NCBI GenBank assembly: GCA_947364595.1
Contig: CANATJ010000003.1
Coordinates: 1-47,964, forward strand
Reading direction: 5' to 3'
DNA from: an uncultured Bacillota bacterium
Lineage (GTDB): Bacteria > Bacillota_I > Bacilli_A > RF39 > UBA660
Length of the DNA: 47,964 bases
Positions 16,496 to 25,280 of this stretch are shown piece after piece; position 1 is the first letter of the stretch; the number at the start of each line of letters is the position of its first letter. The notes beneath the pieces are model-generated. The model had not been told where the DNA came from. It searched no databases and was given only the letters and a program-made list of their open reading frames with translations. The translations under genes and the position numbers were made by a program.

Positions 16496-17446
16496 TCATT
16501 TCTTTATTTTATTTAATATTTTTAAAATATTAAACTTTTTATAATAAGCTAAAAGACATACAATTTTAAATTTAAAACTTTTACATTTCAAATATTCATT
16601 TTTTCTCCAATTAGGATATTTTGTTTTCATTATAGCAGAGATTTTTTCGATTTGCTTAATTCCTTCTTTAAAATTAATAAGCTTTAAACTACTACTATAA
16701 AGCAAATGTTCTATATATAAATACTCAAGAATCTCATCATATTCATGATTAGTTCTATTTTTAAACTCATTATCCAAGTGCTCCATGATTGAAAATATAT
16801 CCTCTAGTTTTTTAGAGTACTTTGTTTGCATGGTGGTTGAGTTTTCATGAATAACATAATAATATAAAGCATCATCAATATAACAAACTTTATTACAATA
16901 AATTCCAAGTAATGGAATTGTTCCTAAATCTTCATTAATTAAACCAGAAACAAATTCAATATTGTTATCAGTAAACAAATTTTTTTTATACAACCTACCC
17001 ACAGGCCCTGGATGGGACATCATGAAATTAAAAATATCATTATTAGTAAAATGTTCAAAATTTTTGAATAAAACGTTTTTGTTATTAATAACTTTATATA
17101 AATTACAAATAGAAACATCAGCGTTATTTTCTTTTAAACATTCATATAGATTTTTAACAATATTTTCATCTACATAATCATCTGCATCTACAAACATTAG
17201 ATAGTCGCCAGTACAAACACTAATACCAAAATTTCTAGCTTTACCTTGTCCACCATTTTTTTTAGAAAAGATTTTTAATCTTTCATCATCATAGCTTTTA
17301 ACAACTTCTACTGTATTGTCAGTAGAGCCATCATCAATTACAATAACTTCAATATTTTTATAAGTTTGTTTTAAAACAGAATCTATTACCTTATTAATTC
17401 TTTTTTCTTCATTATATGCTGGAATAATTATACTTACTTTTTCCAT
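16496..17446 (-). CDS. Glycosyltransferase family 2, 316 aa
   Basis: A GT2 enzyme with VSIIIPAYNEEKRINKVIDS, VIDDGSTD, GGQGKARN and the DXD-type site FVDADDY. A HPGPVGRLYKK segment and acidic INEDLGTIP follow, and the C-terminal YPNWRKNEYLK motif is shared with the GT2 products starting at 16487 and 24379. The ribosome site (GTAGGTGAG) overlaps the stop codon of the GT4 gene, so translation is coupled. It presumably transfers one sugar of the repeat unit; specificity cannot be read from the sequence. Confidence 0.9.
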   Translation of the reverse strand: MEKVSIIIPAYNEEKRINKVIDSVLKQTYKNIEVIVIDDGSTDNTVEVVKSYDDERLKIFSKKNGGQGKARNFGISVCTGDYLMFVDADDYVDENIVKNLYECLKENNADVSICNLYKVINNKNVLFKNFEHFTNNDIFNFMMSHPGPVGRLYKKNLFTDNNIEFVSGLINEDLGTIPLLGIYCNKVCYIDDALYYYVIHENSTTMQTKYSKKLEDIFSIMEHLDNEFKNRTNHEYDEILEYLYIEHLLYSSSLKLINFKEGIKQIEKISAIMKTKYPNWRKNEYLKCKSFKFKIVCLLAYYKKFNILKILNKIKK

Positions 17447-17454
17447 TCACTCAC

Positions 17455-18600
17455 CTACTCATCAATTCGTTTAAAAAACTTTTCCCATTCATCAGTAACA
17501 CTAGTAACAGCAAATTTTTTAGAGCATTCTTTAGAATTTTTAGATAATTTAGTAAGCATTTCTTCATTAGACATAAGCTCAATTAATTTTTTCTTATATT
17601 CATCAATATTATCTTGCTCAATCACAAAACCATTATATCCATTTTCAATTTGTTCATTAGCCGCTTCACCATAATTAAAAGATAAAGCAGGAACTCCACA
17701 TGTAAATGATTCAATAATACTTAAAGGGAATCCTTCGATAATTGAAGTATTTAAACTACAGGAACTTTGTAAAAGAACATCTTTAGAATTTTGTACAACG
17801 CCTTTATAAAAAATTTGATCACTTTGCTTAATAATATTTAAAGATTCAGAGGATAAATCCCCCTTACCATATAAAGCAAATTTCCAATCTTTAAATTTTT
17901 TATCTTTAAAAATATCATTAACAATTTTAATCATCAAATCAATTCTTTTTTCATAGGAAAATCTAGATAAAACTATTAGTTGCTTATTATCTACAACATT
18001 TGCAGAATCAGTTGTATTAAACCTAACTGGATTATAAATATAATAATTTTTTTTAAGTCCTTTTTTTCTAGCACTTTCACAAGTTGATTTACAAAGCCAC
18101 ATAAGAGCAAATAATTTATCATTATATTTTTTTAAAGTTTTAAAATTCATTTTATCTTTTAAAACGAAAGAAAAAGTAGAATGTTGAACATGGATGGTTT
18201 TCTTTAAATATTCATCAGGAATACCAGGTAAAGTTTGATAATGCGAAGCAATAATATAATCAGGATTCTCATTCCTTATATAGGTTTTTAATTTTTCATA
18301 ATCTTCATTTAATTTTTTCTTATCAAATAAATAATTGTTAAAGGTTTTAAAAAATTTACCTAATCCTTTTTTTAAGGATAATAGAACATCTTTTCGATGA
18401 GTAATTCCCCACTCGTCTTTGTCGTTTATTGTATGTTGTTTAAATAAAGTTTTTTCATAATCACCAGGATGATTATCTCTAATAGAACATACTTGAACAT
18501 CATAACCACGTTTGTATAGTTCTTCGGATAGCGTCTTATTAACAAGCCAAATACCGCCAAAAGATTTTCCTTTTATTTGTAAAAACATAATTTTTTTCAT
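17455..18600 (-). CDS. Glycosyltransferase family 4 (GT-B fold)
   Basis: A retaining GT4-type enzyme of 381 residues. It has an N-terminal Rossmann half with the nucleating GGIWLVN loop, IHVQHSTFSF in the middle, then the donor-binding half with LIVLSRFSYEKRID, FALYGKGD, and the E-x7-E motif region EGFPLSIIESFTCGVPALSF near residue 290, which binds the nucleotide sugar. ATG 18600 overlaps the licD stop (TAATG). It would add a hexose or amino sugar to the growing glycan. Confidence 0.9.
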   Translation of the reverse strand: MKKIMFLQIKGKSFGGIWLVNKTLSEELYKRGYDVQVCSIRDNHPGDYEKTLFKQHTINDKDEWGITHRKDVLLSLKKGLGKFFKTFNNYLFDKKKLNEDYEKLKTYIRNENPDYIIASHYQTLPGIPDEYLKKTIHVQHSTFSFVLKDKMNFKTLKKYNDKLFALMWLCKSTCESARKKGLKKNYYIYNPVRFNTTDSANVVDNKQLIVLSRFSYEKRIDLMIKIVNDIFKDKKFKDWKFALYGKGDLSSESLNIIKQSDQIFYKGVVQNSKDVLLQSSCSLNTSIIEGFPLSIIESFTCGVPALSFNYGEAANEQIENGYNGFVIEQDNIDEYKKKLIELMSNEEMLTKLSKNSKECSKKFAVTSVTDEWEKFFKRIDE

Positions 18601-19412
18601 TACTTATCTTCCTCAAATCTAACTTCAACTGGACTATGAGTCACCCTTTTGTCAACAGGCGGAAGTTCCATATAATTTCCGTATAGTCCACTCAAATAAT
18701 AATCATTATCTTTAAATCCATTATACATTTTACCTTCAAAACTAATTGGTTTTAATGGATAAAGCTTATCGTATTCAAAAATATCTTTACGATAATCATA
18801 AGCTCCTAACAAGGAACAAATATACTTTCCATCTGAAACATTTTGCCCTCTTAAAATATTCATTTGCCATTTTTCTAAAGATTTTTTGCTTAAAAAATTC
18901 ATAAAAAATGAAATAACAGAATGCCTACAATCACTAATGTGTTTATGCGTTCCTACTTTGTGCAGATGAGTTTCCCAAATATTTTTAATCAAACTTGCTG
19001 CTAAATGTAGTTTTTTACTTTTAGGATTATTAATTCTTTCAAGAGGAAAAATATCAATGTATATTCCTTTATGAGAATTATAATTCTTAACTAGTTCTTC
19101 ATTAAAAACTGTGCCATTTCTTCTGACTTTAGCAAACGGAAAATAACTATGGTCATCAGTACTATAACATTGCAAAAAGTATTTACTATCTAATTTATCA
19201 TTCGCAATTTTAATAAATTTATCATAATCTTTTCTAAGCATTGCAATGTCAATATCATCATCCCAAGGAATGAATCCCTTATGTCTAACTGCACCAAGTA
19301 AAGTTCCTCCAACTAAAACATATTCAATATTATTTTCCTCACAAACTCTAACTACTTCATCAAGAATTTGTATTTGAATATTGTGTATTTTTTTTAAAGT
19401 TTCATTATCCAT
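18600..19412 (-). CDS. LicD family phosphotransferase
   Basis: LicD proteins transfer a phosphorylated group (phosphocholine, or another CDP- or nucleotide-bound unit) to surface glycans. The 270-residue product has the nucleotidyltransferase-fold signature VLVGGTLLGAVRHKGFIPWD followed by DDIDIAM (D51-D55), then FPFAKVRRNGT and YIDIFPLE. ATG 19412 follows GGTGAT; its start overlaps the acyltransferase stop by 8 bases, so it is coupled. An IspD-like cytidylyltransferase at 26901 could supply a CDP-activated donor, but that link is inference. No choline uptake or kinase genes are seen. Confidence 0.88.
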   Translation of the reverse strand: MDNETLKKIHNIQIQILDEVVRVCEENNIEYVLVGGTLLGAVRHKGFIPWDDDIDIAMLRKDYDKFIKIANDKLDSKYFLQCYSTDDHSYFPFAKVRRNGTVFNEELVKNYNSHKGIYIDIFPLERINNPKSKKLHLAASLIKNIWETHLHKVGTHKHISDCRHSVISFFMNFLSKKSLEKWQMNILRGQNVSDGKYICSLLGAYDYRKDIFEYDKLYPLKPISFEGKMYNGFKDNDYYLSGLYGNYMELPPVDKRVTHSPVEVRFEEDK

Positions 19413-20451
19413 TATTATCACCACTATCTATAAAAATTTTATTAAATTTTAAATTCATAATTTTATTAAAAGGTATTGAAAAGCATTTTAATGAAAAAAC
19501 AAAAGTCGTTAAAATTGCTAATGCAAATGCAACCAAGAAACTATAATTACCAAAAACATCATTAATTTTTACTAATAATCCTAAATGGTTCATAATTAAA
19601 AATATTAAATAATGCAAAACATATACTTGCATAGTCCTTGATCCAAATACCGTATAAAACCTTTTTCTAGTTGGTATAAGGGCCATTAAACATAAAGATG
19701 TAATAATAGCAAGTACAAAACTAAATGCTCTCATAACTGCCCCTTTAAATGGAATATCAAAAGGAGTTTCTAAATAAGCATAACAATTTCTTCCGGTAAA
19801 AATAGTTTTTAAAAAGGAAAGGTTATTTGCAAATATATAAAATACAATAATCATAGTAATTAAAACAATAAAACTAATTATTTTCATTTTTCTTGCTTTC
19901 ATAAAATCAATAACTTTTTTCATGTTATCCTTAGATAAGTAATATCCAAGCAAGAAGTATGGATAAAAAACAATAATTCTAGAAGTACATAAAAAGTCTC
20001 CCACTTTAGTATCATACCCTACTAAAAGTGCAAATAAAATACTAAAAATCAATAAATACTTAGGCTTTATATTTTTTAAAATATAAGTAATGATCATCCA
20101 TAAAGCAAATGCAAGTAAATACCATGGGCACTCTTGTTCAACGAAAAAGCTTTGTTCAAAAGGTACTTTAAATATAAGGCAAATAAAACAACATAATAAT
20201 TTAAAAATAAAATATATAATAAGTAGCGAAAAAACTTTATTTATTCTAAACTTACCATTTTCATCTTCGATTTTTTTGCCTAAAAAGCCAGTAATAAAGA
20301 CAAAAAGCGGCATGTGAAATGAATATATAAATAAAAATATAGATAAAGATAACTTAAAATTTAACTGTATTAATAAAAAATGTCCAAGAACAACAAAAAA
20401 TATAAGAATAAATTTTAAATTATCATAATATGATATTCTTTTGTTTGACAT
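19405..20451 (-). CDS. Membrane acyltransferase, acyltransferase-3 family
   Basis: A 348-residue polytopic protein with about ten hydrophobic helices and the family's start RISYYDNLKFILIFFVVLGH, whose His is the likely catalytic residue, followed by FSFHMPLF-like YSFHMPLFVFITG and the conserved VYVLHYLIF near the end. Family members put acetyl or other acyl groups on polysaccharides at the outer face of the membrane. ATG 20451 follows GGAGG. It is the first gene of the unit that continues to 15528. Confidence 0.88.
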   Translation of the reverse strand: MSNKRISYYDNLKFILIFFVVLGHFLLIQLNFKLSLSIFLFIYSFHMPLFVFITGFLGKKIEDENGKFRINKVFSLLIIYFIFKLLCCFICLIFKVPFEQSFFVEQECPWYLLAFALWMIITYILKNIKPKYLLIFSILFALLVGYDTKVGDFLCTSRIIVFYPYFLLGYYLSKDNMKKVIDFMKARKMKIISFIVLITMIIVFYIFANNLSFLKTIFTGRNCYAYLETPFDIPFKGAVMRAFSFVLAIITSLCLMALIPTRKRFYTVFGSRTMQVYVLHYLIFLIMNHLGLLVKINDVFGNYSFLVAFALAILTTFVFSLKCFSIPFNKIMNLKFNKIFIDSGDNNG

Positions 20452-20498
20452 AAAAACCTCCAAAATGCAGTTTTTTAAATGCGTTTGATACTATATAC

Positions 20499-20527
20499 AG
20501 TATACCATATACACAGTTTATTTAAAA
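20499..20527 (-). promoter_or_regulatory. Promoter with extended -10 before the acyltransferase-licD-GT unit
   Basis: Minus strand: TATACT at 20499-20504 with TG extension (TGGTATACT) and a weak TTTTAA at 20522-20527. The -10 overlaps the near-perfect palindrome ATACTATATACAGTAT (20488-20503), which could be an operator. Confidence 0.65.
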
Positions 20528-20553
20528 GAAAAAATGAACATAATAGTTCATTT
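20527..20553 (-). terminator. Terminator of the wzx-to-20552 unit
   Basis: Minus strand: AAATGAAC pairs with GTTCATTT around a 6-base loop and runs into TTTCTTTT; it overlaps the stop codon of the gene at 20552. Confidence 0.82.
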
Positions 20554-21949
20554 AATAAATTAAAACATATAATTTATCTCCAACTACTTTTAGTTCATTT
20601 TTATCAAATTTATCATAATTTTTATTTTTAAAATATTTATTATAATCATTCTTAGACATTTTATTATATTCATATTTTTTTGTTGTATAAACAGGAACAG
20701 CACACTTCATAGCCCAATCGGTAGTGACAAGTCTTATATTACTTCCATTAGGATTACCAAAATAGTAATAATAATTTACTGAAGTGTCTTTCGCAAAATA
20801 CACCTTATTAATCTTCTTTTTTGTTTTCTTTTCATATGATGTAATTCGTTCATCAATATTTTTAATATATTTGATATCCTCTTTATATCTTTTAAAATTA
20901 ATCATTGCATTTTGATGAATATAATAAGCGTTTAAAAATCCTAATAAAACTAAAACTATTGAAATGACATATAAAAATTTATAGTCAAAATTAAATTTTG
21001 ATATTATAAACAAATATAATAAACTTGGAAAAGCGCCAAAAATTAAGGAACTCTTTCCATTTGTTCCAACAAAAATAGTTAAAACAAATACAAGCAAAGT
21101 TAAAAATATAAATGAAAATATATTATAACTTTTATTATCATTTTTAACAATTTGATATATTATACATCCAAGTAAAACGATAACAATTAAATAAAAATAT
21201 TTAATGTTAGTATATCCAAACAAATTAATAATAGAATTAAAATCTCCAATTAGGTAATTAGATTTCGCAAAATCTAATTTCATTAAAATAAATGCTAGCT
21301 TTACTATAATTAGACTTAAAATACATAATAATAAACCAATAATGATTTTTTTCAAAATTTCAAGTACATTATCCTTACTATTAAATTCTTTTAAATTAAT
21401 TAAAAGTAAAAAAACAGGTAAAAAGCAAATAATTTCTTTATAAGATAATATAGCTAAAAGAATAAAAACTAAAGACCAAAGATAATCTTTAAAATTATCA
21501 TTCATAAGTTTAAAAGTGGCCAAAAGGATAAACAAAATTCCCAAAGCAATAGTAAATCCTTGATCAATTAATAATATTTCTGTAATGAACGGATTATAAA
21601 AAATTAAAAATATACTGATTATCAACATTAATTTTTTAAAATTACCTTTTAAAGATAACTTATCTTGCAATTTAAAATATAATTTATATATAACAATTGC
21701 CAAAATCAAGTCAGTCAAAAATGCTGAAACAAAACTAAGCGAATCATATGGTAATTTAAAGAAATTAAACAAATTGAAAAACAGATAATTTAGCACTTCT
21801 CCATTTTGTAAAAATGACAAAGCGGTTTGTTTAAATCCATTATATATTGTACAATAACTTTCTAAAGAATGAGAATTTGCAAAAAAAGGATAACTAAAAA
21901 TAATGCAAGTGCTAAAAATAAGCAAAAACAAAGTTACTTTCTTTTTCAT
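20552..21949 (-). CDS. Polytopic membrane protein, GT-C/GtrII-like glycosyltransferase candidate
   Basis: A 465-residue integral membrane protein with about ten to twelve helices and a soluble C-terminal tail of about 100 residues (from ERITSYEKKTKKKINKVYF) rich in Tyr, Lys and Asn. This shape recalls GtrII-type serotype-conversion glycosyltransferases and related GT-C proteins, which take sugar from a polyprenyl-phosphate donor outside the membrane. I see no decisive motif, so the call rests on topology and context. Its ATG overlaps the stop of the ligase-like gene (ATGA) and the ribosome site GGAAGGAT is within that gene. It ends the unit before a clear terminator. Confidence 0.6.
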   Translation of the reverse strand: MKKKVTLFLLIFSTCIIFSYPFFANSHSLESYCTIYNGFKQTALSFLQNGEVLNYLFFNLFNFFKLPYDSLSFVSAFLTDLILAIVIYKLYFKLQDKLSLKGNFKKLMLIISIFLIFYNPFITEILLIDQGFTIALGILFILLATFKLMNDNFKDYLWSLVFILLAILSYKEIICFLPVFLLLINLKEFNSKDNVLEILKKIIIGLLLCILSLIIVKLAFILMKLDFAKSNYLIGDFNSIINLFGYTNIKYFYLIVIVLLGCIIYQIVKNDNKSYNIFSFIFLTLLVFVLTIFVGTNGKSSLIFGAFPSLLYLFIISKFNFDYKFLYVISIVLVLLGFLNAYYIHQNAMINFKRYKEDIKYIKNIDERITSYEKKTKKKINKVYFAKDTSVNYYYYFGNPNGSNIRLVTTDWAMKCAVPVYTTKKYEYNKMSKNDYNKYFKNKNYDKFDKNELKVVGDKLYVLIY

Positions 21950-23430
21950 TTTAAATCCTTCCTTTCCAGATTATTGTAAATAACAAGCGAAAGCATTCCT
22001 ATAACAAAGGATAAATTCATCATCGGACTTACCCAACCAAATACATGACCAGAATAATAAGCAATTATAAGCCCTAAAGCCACACTAGTGCATGCCATAA
22101 TAGTTCTAAAATAAAAGTTTTTATTGAAATTACGCAATCCTTTATAAGCTAAATAACCAATGAATATAAAATATGGTCCCATTAAAATAATCATACCTAG
22201 AAGACCAAATTCATAATATTGATAATAATAATCACGTTCTAAATCAGGGAAATACAAAGTATAGCCCATTCCAAAGAATTTATCGCTAGGATTATTATTC
22301 CTTTCATAAACTCTTTTAATCATATCGGTTTTCATTCTACGGCTATTATTATTTAATGCTTTATCTCTTTTAATCATTTGAAGCCAGAATTCTGGATCTT
22401 TATTGATAGGATAAATTTTCAAGAAATAATCATTTATTAAATATTCACTTTTATATTTTTCCATCAACTTATCTAAATTTTTAATATCAGTGCTTTCGAT
22501 TTCTTTATAAGCTGTTGCGTCCTTAACCGAAAAATCTGGAGTACCTTCATTTATTCTTCCAAGCATAAAAGGAGAAATAGTTAAAAAGGCAATACATGTC
22601 AAAGATGCAACGAAAAATGTTTCATTAAAAAATTTATTAACTTTTTCTTTCTTAATAATTACTAAGAAAACGTAAACTAATCCTGCAAATACACTAATAA
22701 GTAAAGTACCATAGGCTGCAGTTCTTGTTCCAAGTAATATCATAGCAATAAACTGTAAAACAAAGATTACTAAATTACTTTTTTTCTTTTCATCAAAAAG
22801 CATATATATATTAATTGGGAAAAGCATAAACATTGTTGCAGAAAGTTCGTTTGCAGAGTCAAAAAAACCTCTAGCTGATAATTGTCTAAAATCTCCTTGA
22901 AAAAGGAAATAATCAAATAAATTATACATAACATGCCCTTTGGTGTTATAAGAAATAAATGATAATTTAAATATATCTAATATAATAATTGAAGCTGAAA
23001 TAATAATAATTATGCATTTAGAAATCTTAAAATAAAATTTTTTATCAAAAACATCCTTATTGTTAATTAAAACAAACAATAACATAAGGGGCAAAACATA
23101 TGCCCTTAAAATATAAAATGTTTCAGAAACAAAGTTAAAATTAGCTCTTGAAAAAATATTAGTGTCGAACTTAATTATATTTTGATAATGAAGGAAAATG
23201 TAAACAAACACCACCAATAAATATCCAAACAAACATAATATTTTTTTCTTAGAAATTTTAGTTAAAGTTAAAATTAAAGCTATACCAATTAAAACTATAT
23301 TTACAAGTTCAATTAAGGCAATACCACAAAATTCCACATCCTTAAAAGATGTTGTTCTAAGCATATCTAAAAACGGAAGATTAATTAGTAAAATCGAAAT
23401 TAATATTTTTATTATCTTATTTTTATTCAT
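21946..23430 (-). CDS. O-antigen ligase/polymerase-like membrane protein (Wzy_C)
   Basis: This 494-residue protein has about twelve hydrophobic helices and a large outer loop (about 290-400), the usual shape of Wzy polymerases and WaaL ligases. The segment AMILLGTRTAAYGTLLISVF corresponds to the conserved helix start with an Arg in this family, and the outer loop leads into FFGMGYTLYFPDLERDYYYQ before the last helices. In the Wzx/Wzy scheme it would join flipped repeat units outside the membrane. AGAGGTGATAAT precedes ATG 23430. Since wzx is in the same unit, polymerase is more likely than ligase. Confidence 0.82.
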   Translation of the reverse strand: MNKNKIIKILISILLINLPFLDMLRTTSFKDVEFCGIALIELVNIVLIGIALILTLTKISKKKILCLFGYLLVVFVYIFLHYQNIIKFDTNIFSRANFNFVSETFYILRAYVLPLMLLFVLINNKDVFDKKFYFKISKCIIIIISASIIILDIFKLSFISYNTKGHVMYNLFDYFLFQGDFRQLSARGFFDSANELSATMFMLFPINIYMLFDEKKKSNLVIFVLQFIAMILLGTRTAAYGTLLISVFAGLVYVFLVIIKKEKVNKFFNETFFVASLTCIAFLTISPFMLGRINEGTPDFSVKDATAYKEIESTDIKNLDKLMEKYKSEYLINDYFLKIYPINKDPEFWLQMIKRDKALNNNSRRMKTDMIKRVYERNNNPSDKFFGMGYTLYFPDLERDYYYQYYEFGLLGMIILMGPYFIFIGYLAYKGLRNFNKNFYFRTIMACTSVALGLIIAYYSGHVFGWVSPMMNLSFVIGMLSLVIYNNLERKDLK

Positions 23431-23434
23431 ATTA

Positions 23435-24379
23435 TCACCTCTTTATTTTTTGAAAAAAGCTAATGACTTTATACATCCTTAAATAAAATAATCTCATCAG
23501 TAACTTTTCTTTAAAAGTATGCTTTTTTAAATATTCATTTTTTTTCCAATTAGGAAATTTTTCTTTCATAAATAAAGAAATTTTATCAATTTGTTTTAAC
23601 TTATTATATTTATAAAAATTTAATGATCCTAAATATAATAAGTGATAGATTAATAAATATTCCAATTCTTTATTATAACCAAAGCCATTTAAATTATCAT
23701 ATAAATAGTTACAAGCAACAAATATGTCTTCGTACTTTTTCTTATATTCTTTATTAATCATAGTGGAACCTTCATGATGTACATAATGCATAAAGGCCTC
23801 GCTTAAATAATAGCAATTTGGATTATATTTAGCAAGAGTTGGAATAGACGCAAAATCTTCATAAATAATTTTTTCAGGAAAAATAAAATTATTTTCTTTT
23901 AAAAATGATGACTTAAACATTTTGTTACAAGGACCTACTCCAGAAAATAAATATTCTAAAGCGGTTATTTTTCTAGATGAAAAATCAAATGTTTTTTTAT
24001 AGCTATCTATTCCATCAGTAGTATTGAAATAATCTGCACTAACAATATCATAATCATTGCTGATGGCAACATTGTAAAGTTTTTCACACATATCTTCATT
24101 GACATAATCATCGCTATCAATAAACATAATATACATGCTGCTACTTTTTTTAATGCCTAAGTTTCTGGCAGATGCTTGTCCACCATTTTCCTTATCAATT
24201 AAAATAATTCTTTCATCAGATAAATATTTTTCAATAATGCTTCTACTTTTATCAGTAGAACCATCATTAACAAAAATTATTTCAATATCTTTAAGTGTTT
24301 GATTAATCAAACTATTAATACATTTATCAAGATATTTCTCAGTATTATAAACTGGAACTATTATACTTACTTTATTCAT
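23435..24379 (-). CDS. Glycosyltransferase family 2, 314 aa
   Basis: A GT2 enzyme starting VSIIVPVYNTEKYLDKCINS, with FVNDGSTD, GGQASARN and the metal site FIDSDDY. GVGPCNKMFKS and IYEDFASIP follow, in the same order as in the product starting at 17446. The C-terminal motif FPNWKKNEYLKKH is shared with the two GT2 products of the next unit, suggesting duplication within the locus. The start ATG 24379 overlaps the GT14 stop by 8 bases, with GAGGT as the ribosome site. The sugar is not known. Confidence 0.9.
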   Translation of the reverse strand: MNKVSIIVPVYNTEKYLDKCINSLINQTLKDIEIIFVNDGSTDKSRSIIEKYLSDERIILIDKENGGQASARNLGIKKSSSMYIMFIDSDDYVNEDMCEKLYNVAISNDYDIVSADYFNTTDGIDSYKKTFDFSSRKITALEYLFSGVGPCNKMFKSSFLKENNFIFPEKIIYEDFASIPTLAKYNPNCYYLSEAFMHYVHHEGSTMINKEYKKKYEDIFVACNYLYDNLNGFGYNKELEYLLIYHLLYLGSLNFYKYNKLKQIDKISLFMKEKFPNWKKNEYLKKHTFKEKLLMRLFYLRMYKVISFFQKIKR

Positions 24380-25268
24380 TGTTTACCTCTTTTAAATATT
24401 CAAATATTTTATCAATAATTTTATTTTCCTTAGTAGAAAATTTTCTTGCCCAAAAACACTTGCTGTTTATTACTTCATCAAAATCTTCGTTTTTAAATGA
24501 ATATGGACATCCTCTTTGCCAATCAATATATCTTTTAATACTAGCAGTATCATCATTTTTTAAACTACAGACATTTTTATAAAAATCACTATTATATAAA
24601 AGTGTTTGTATAAATAGCTCATCCGCGCAAAAACTATATTTAAAAATCTTTTTAACTTCATTTTCTTTAGAAATAACATAATTGGCAAACTCATGCGTAA
24701 TGCTTACCCAATTAGCGCCTTTTCTAAAAGTCCAATTACAGTTTTTAAGTCTATTAACTTTAAATAATTTTTGAATTTTTAAAACATAAAAATGAACTTT
24801 CCCAAACATTTTTCTTAAAATTTTATTAGAAGAACGTGCCCAAGAAACAGGGAAATGGTAATATTTTACTCTTGATAAAGCATCTTCACTTATATCTTTA
24901 TGATTATCAAATGCAACAAATTCTACTCCTTTGTTTTTTAAGAAAAATTTTTGTATTTTGTCATTACTAGCAATAGGCATATCTACCCCTGAAATTATGT
25001 GATAATAATCGTATTTTCTTTTAGTAGCTTCTTTTAACAAAATATATTCACACATAATTTGCTTGTAACTACCCCACTTAACATCAATTCTGGAAGTAAA
25101 ATAAACATTACTTTTTTTACAAAGATTTTTAAAATATTCAAAGTCAAAATCCTTAACTTTTTTATCGACATGTATATAAATATCATTGTTTTTATCGTCT
25201 AAAAGCAAAAGACTTTTTTTTAAAATATCAAATTCATTATGAGTCATTATTAAATATGCGTGTTTCAT
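24372..25268 (-). CDS. Core-2/I-branching-type glycosyltransferase (GT14)
   Basis: The 298-residue protein matches the beta-1,6-N-acetylglucosaminyltransferase-like GT14 family. Blocks visible are AYLIMTHNE, DIYIHVDKK, HIISGVDMPI, GANWVSIT and ADELFIQTLL, all in the family order. In bacteria such enzymes occur in capsule and exopolysaccharide clusters, where they probably make a branch or a chain linkage. GGGAGG precedes ATG 25268. It stands between wzx and a GT2 gene. Confidence 0.85.
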   Translation of the reverse strand: MKHAYLIMTHNEFDILKKSLLLLDDKNNDIYIHVDKKVKDFDFEYFKNLCKKSNVYFTSRIDVKWGSYKQIMCEYILLKEATKRKYDYYHIISGVDMPIASNDKIQKFFLKNKGVEFVAFDNHKDISEDALSRVKYYHFPVSWARSSNKILRKMFGKVHFYVLKIQKLFKVNRLKNCNWTFRKGANWVSITHEFANYVISKENEVKKIFKYSFCADELFIQTLLYNSDFYKNVCSLKNDDTASIKRYIDWQRGCPYSFKNEDFDEVINSKCFWARKFSTKENKIIDKIFEYLKEVNNE

Positions 25269-25280
25269 ATTATATCCTCC

